Below are positions 60,642 through 64,000 of a DNA stretch of 64,000 bases, one piece after another. The stretch is from assembly GCA_002150815.3 (NCBI GenBank), contig NDFF03000065.1, positions 225,691 through 289,690 of the forward strand. Direction: 5' to 3'. The translations under genes were made by a program, and so were the position numbers. The notes below the pieces were generated by a model. The model was not told where the DNA came from. It did not search any database and worked only from the letters and a program-made list of their open reading frames with translations. This DNA is from Grammothele lineata (taxonomy: Eukaryota > Basidiomycota > Agaricomycetes > Polyporales > Polyporaceae). Every line of letters starts with the position of its first letter. Within the stretch, counting starts at the first letter, position 1.

Positions 60642-61393
60642 ATGGGCTCCTCTGACTCCCTCACTATTCGACCCGCACACGCCTTAAAGCGGCGTAAGCT
60701 TACTCACTCATCGGGATCGCTTCCTCCGGCGAATGCCCCTTCCCTCTTGGTGAAGGACGTCAAAGCCGGCAGATGCTCCTCATGCCGCCGGACGTTCACC
60801 GCAACGAAGCAGCACCAACTACTTGAATGTGCTCGGTGTGTTTCTCTCTGCAATGTTCCACCCGACGAAGCCCATTGAGTTTTCAAGTTGACCACCGACG
60901 CCTCTCAGCTGCCTGTCTCCGACATGTGCCATTTGTTCCCGGACGTGCAACGGCTGTCCACCGTCTGAACCACCGACGCCCGCTCTCACCGATACGCCAA
61001 GTCTTCCAGACACTCCGCTGCTCTCGCCTCTCCCGGGGCACAATACGCTCACCCGACGGCCTGCGCTCACGGCTAACACGAACACGGCGCAAGTGGCCAC
61101 TGCACTAGGGACACTCGCAGGCCGCCGACGGAAGGTGCGTGACGGGGACGACTACGAAGATTGCGGCATGGCGGATTGTAAACAACTCGAGGACGGAGAC
61201 GAGGAGGGGCGGGGATGCGTTCGGCCGGGGTGTGGTAGGACGGTGTGTCGGAATTGCTCATTCGAGACGCCTGGGAGGTGCGTTTTACCGTTATGATTCA
61301 GCATGTCTGGGCGGGCCTGATGTTCGGGGATGTTAACTGTTGTCTAGGGATCTTACGACGTGCTACGATTGTGCAGATCGTCCTTCCGTCTAG
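60642..61393 (+). CDS. Cysteine-rich zinc-binding protein of unknown function
   Basis: Three exons (60642-60835, 60909-61277, 61348-61393) give 202 residues. The N-terminus is basic (HALKRRKLTH). The first cysteine cluster runs from RCSSCRRTF through LLECARCLSPTCAICSRTC to NGCPP, at least nine Cys with CxxC spacing. A Pro/Thr-rich linker (about 95-135) follows. The second cluster is EDCGMADCKQ, GCVRPGCGRTVCRNCSFE and the terminal TTCYDCADRPSV. Two paired zinc sites are likely. It is not a canonical RING or GATA finger. A nuclear location is inference from the basic N-terminus. Confidence 0.75.
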
Positions 61394-62036
61394 TTTCACT
61401 TTGGTCCACTTTCCGTTCGCACAAGGAACGCTTTCTCCGAAGGTCACCTATTTAGTTATTCGCCCCATGATTTTTTCTATTTCTACGCTGTACACCAACA
61501 CTCGCACAGGCCACTGTGTTATTTGCTGCTGATCATCCTGTGCTTCATAGTTCTTTGGCTCCTCACCATTACACTACCGCTCATACCACATACTACCAGT
61601 ATCACCACAAAGCTCGTCTCACATTACTTACATACATCGAACTTCAAGATAAGGGATCAATATCTTCCGACCGCTTATGGAGCGTGTGCACTTCTCCGAA
61701 GTAAACATGGGGCTACTCAAGGAGTCCAAAGATACCATCCAAAGATACCAGTTTCTCTCACTTGCCGGGGTGGCCTAGCAGGCCCCAGGGCTACGCTCAA
61801 GCGTCAAGTCAAGGCGCGTAGCCCGAGAGTCTCGAATTTGTCACAATCACGTGCATGTGACTTTCGCGACACGCGTCGCGTCTTGGGCGCGTAATTCAGG
61901 TAAGGCTTGCGCCTGACCATCACACAACCGGAGAAGCTGCTGCTCAATAAGCGTCCCTATCAAATGGACACACTCAAAGCTGTCATCTGTTACTAACTAG
62001 CTTACACATCTATCTCCCGGACCTCAGCGTAGGATC
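61394..62036. other. Intergenic region upstream of the UCH gene
   Basis: About 640 bp. It contains AT-rich and pyrimidine-rich stretches and the UCH promoter. No gene or intact RNA fold was found. Confidence 0.5.
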
Positions 62037-63845
62037 ATGTCCGACGCCCAAGCCTCGACGTCTGCTCATGACCTTGTGGGAGGTCCATTCGCGGTCATAG
62101 AGTCCGACCCAGGTGAGCGTATATGCGTCTATTCGAGAATTAGATTCTCACTTCTACTCTCGTAACTCTAGGCGTATTCACGACACTCATCCGCAAGCTT
62201 GGTGTCTGCGGGCTGGAAATGACCGAGCTCTATAGCATTGAGCCCTTCGCAACAGACCATCTTAACCCCTACGGCCTGGTATTTTGCTACCGCTGTGACG
62301 AGGAAGCGGACGCGCAGGAAGAATTTGGGGAAGACGAAGACCTCGAAGATCCGGATGCACGTGCGGTCTGGTTCGCGAACCAGCTGAGCGACGACGCGTG
62401 TGCATCGCAGGCAATCCTGAACGTTCTTCTCAACTGCAAGGGCGTGGATGTGGGTCCTCGGCTTAGAGAATTCGCTACGGATACTGAGAAGATGTCGCCC
62501 GTGGTGAGTTCTTCCCTTCAGCCCCCCGAGCTTCCCTGCTAATATACGTTCGCTTTTTCCCATGCAGATGAGAGGCTTAGCTATCTCTAACTCGGTACAC
62601 ATCCGGGAAGCGCAAAACTCGCTCGCGCGGTGAGGATCTCCGCGCGTGCGTTACTTGATCGGGTCATTGACGAGACAGCAGCCCGGCCGACTTGCGCGGA
62701 GCCTACCACGCTGTAGCCAAAACGACCCTCGAGTCCGCAAAAAGCAAAGCCAAGGCCTCAAGCTCCACATCAGCCAAAAAGCGCAAGACGGCATCCTCCA
62801 AGAATGTAAGCCCGGAGTCCTTCGCCGCCTACCACTACATTGGCTACGTCCCAGCGCATGGTCGAGTCTGGGAGCTCGATGGGCTGCGCGCGGCGGGCCC
62901 GCTCGACGTCGGCGAGATCGACAACGACACCGCGGGGCCGAACACCGGGTCCCGCGCGGGATGGATGGATGTGGTGCGCCCCGTCTTGCAACAACGCATG
63001 CAGACGATGGCGGAAACCGGCGGGCACATCCAGTACAACCTCCTCGCCCTCGTCGATGACGGGTATCCGCACGCGAGCGACGAGCTCGAGCTACTCAAAC
63101 GTGTGCGGGCGGCGCTGGAGCGGCGACTGGACGAAGAGTTCCCTGCGCCACCCGGCGCCGACAGCGGCGGGGGCTGGGCGGACAAGGTGAGCACCGGGTG
63201 GCGCTCGGCCCCGACCCATGGCACGCCGTGCCTTAGGGCACACCTTAAACCTTATTACTATACTTACTTACTCTCCTTTCGCTCCCGTCGCGATGCGATC
63301 GGTACAACAGGTCGATCCGGAGCTGCTCGCGTCCGCGACGGACGCCTTTGCGACCGCGCTGAGGCCGGATGCGCGCACGGCGGGGCGCGCCTTCGCGCCA
63401 GACTTTGGGGCGCGCAAGATGGAGCGGGAGGTCGCGGTGCTGGACCTGCCGGCGCGCAAGCTCGCGAGCGCGTGGGAAGAGTGCGTGCGGGCCGCGATCT
63501 CGGCGAAGGTTGCGGTCGCGGAGGAGGTCGAGCGATCGCACAGGGCTCAGGTGCGGACACCGTTGGTTGTGGGAGCGCTCGAGGTTAAAGACTGACGGCT
63601 TCCGCGTTCGTTTCCTCGCTCTCCGCGTGCGGCTCGCCCTCGGCGCGGGCTCTGCGGCGTAGGCGGACAATGTGAGGCGGACGTTCGACTACGAGCCGTT
63701 CATTCGGGAGTTTGTCACGGCTCTCGAGCACGAAGGGCTCCTGGACGGCATCCTCGCCGGCGCCGCCGGAGACGGATGGGAGACGCGGCCGTCCGCGGAT
63801 GCTGCAGGCGGAAAGGGCACGGCGAAAAGGGCGAGAAAGAGGTGA
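62037..63845 (+). CDS. UCH2: Ubiquitin C-terminal hydrolase of the UCH37/BAP1 type
   Basis: A cysteine-protease deubiquitinase of the proteasome-associated UCH37 (UCHL5) class. Six exons (62037-62112, 62172-62503, 62568-62629, 62679-63186, 63311-63550, 63663-63845) give 466 residues. The N-terminus has FAVIESDPG-VFTTLIRKLG and LEMTELYSIEPF. Catalytic landmarks are WFANQLSDDACASQAILNVL (oxyanion Gln and nucleophile Cys) and FAAYHYIGYVPAHGRVWELD (His and Asp). A Lys/Ser-rich insertion lies before the histidine segment. The UCH37-type C-terminal domain has RRTFDYEPFIREFVTALEHE and the tail ends GTAKRARKR. This length exceeds human UCHL5 mainly through the insert. Confidence 0.9.
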
Positions 63846-64000
63846 GGCTTTGAGGCCTTGCAAGTTGAGGGCTCGGGTTCCCCCGGCGGATTGGACCAAG
63901 CTGGGCCTAGATCTGTTCGCATGCAAACATCATGACTGTTGCTATCCAGTCGGCCTTCGCCGTCCCTTCCCAACCGATAGCGCCTTTGTTCGCCGGGGAG

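Noticed and set aside
61765..61850. GC-rich segment that looked like a tRNA start (GCCGGGGTGGCC)
   Set aside because: No cloverleaf could be folded; the T-loop-like TCTCGAAT is not flanked by a paired stem.

Overview
The window is nuclear DNA from a filamentous basidiomycete, most likely an Agaricomycete and perhaps a polypore. The sequence shows dense genes split by many 35-75 nt introns with CTNAC-like branch sites. It also holds tRNAs with tiny introns, an HET-domain protein, a SulP-STAS-cNMP transporter and NRPS-like reductases. The Polyporales placement is inference from gene content. No intact transposon, virus or CRISPR array was seen.

Layout. 1-589: 3' end of a Dal5-type MFS permease. 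783-2455 (-): an unrecognised coiled-coil nuclear-type protein. 3064-3142 (-): tRNA-Thr(AGU). 3398-7283 (-): a YPP1/TTC7 TPR scaffold of the PI4-kinase complex. 7709-19780 (-): two tandem adenylation-carrier-reductase (NRPS-like) genes, an unresolved gene fragment and an alpha/beta hydrolase, together a plausible small natural-product locus. 20415-24477: the exosome nuclease Rrp6 and the cleavage factor CFIm25, head to head over 218 bp. 24729-33190: an F-box/LRR protein, a large RhoGEF and a single-pass membrane protein. 34855-38373 (-): one weak hypothetical gene and a tandem pair of four-cysteine secreted proteins. 39687-44618 (+): a SulP-STAS-cNMP-binding transporter. 45885-50737: a secreted GH76 mannanase-like enzyme, a MAPR/Dap1 haem protein and a secreted BNR-type beta-propeller. 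51446-58217 (+): a methyltransferase, an Old Yellow Enzyme and an HET protein. 59281-63845: NC2-alpha/DRAP1, tRNA-Gly(UCC), a cysteine-rich zinc protein and a UCH37-type deubiquitinase.

How the parts work together. Housekeeping genes (Rrp6, CFIm25, NC2-alpha, UCH37, YPP1, MAPR) alternate with lineage-specific ones: natural-product reductases, secreted enzymes, small secreted proteins and the HET protein. The most distinctive signals are as follows. Three GC-AG introns lie in one NRPS-like gene where its tandem paralogue has GT-AG, with two further GC-AG introns in Rrp6 and OYE. The HET protein carries an internally duplicated C-terminal module. The four-cysteine secreted proteins form a tandem pair. 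Two RNA 3'-end genes may share one promoter.

Gene models were joined by hand from reading frames and splice signals. Where the exon lengths were summed, the total was divisible by three. The least certain parts are the first exons of the SulP gene, the 34.9-35.6 kb ORF and the fragment near 17.4-18.0 kb.
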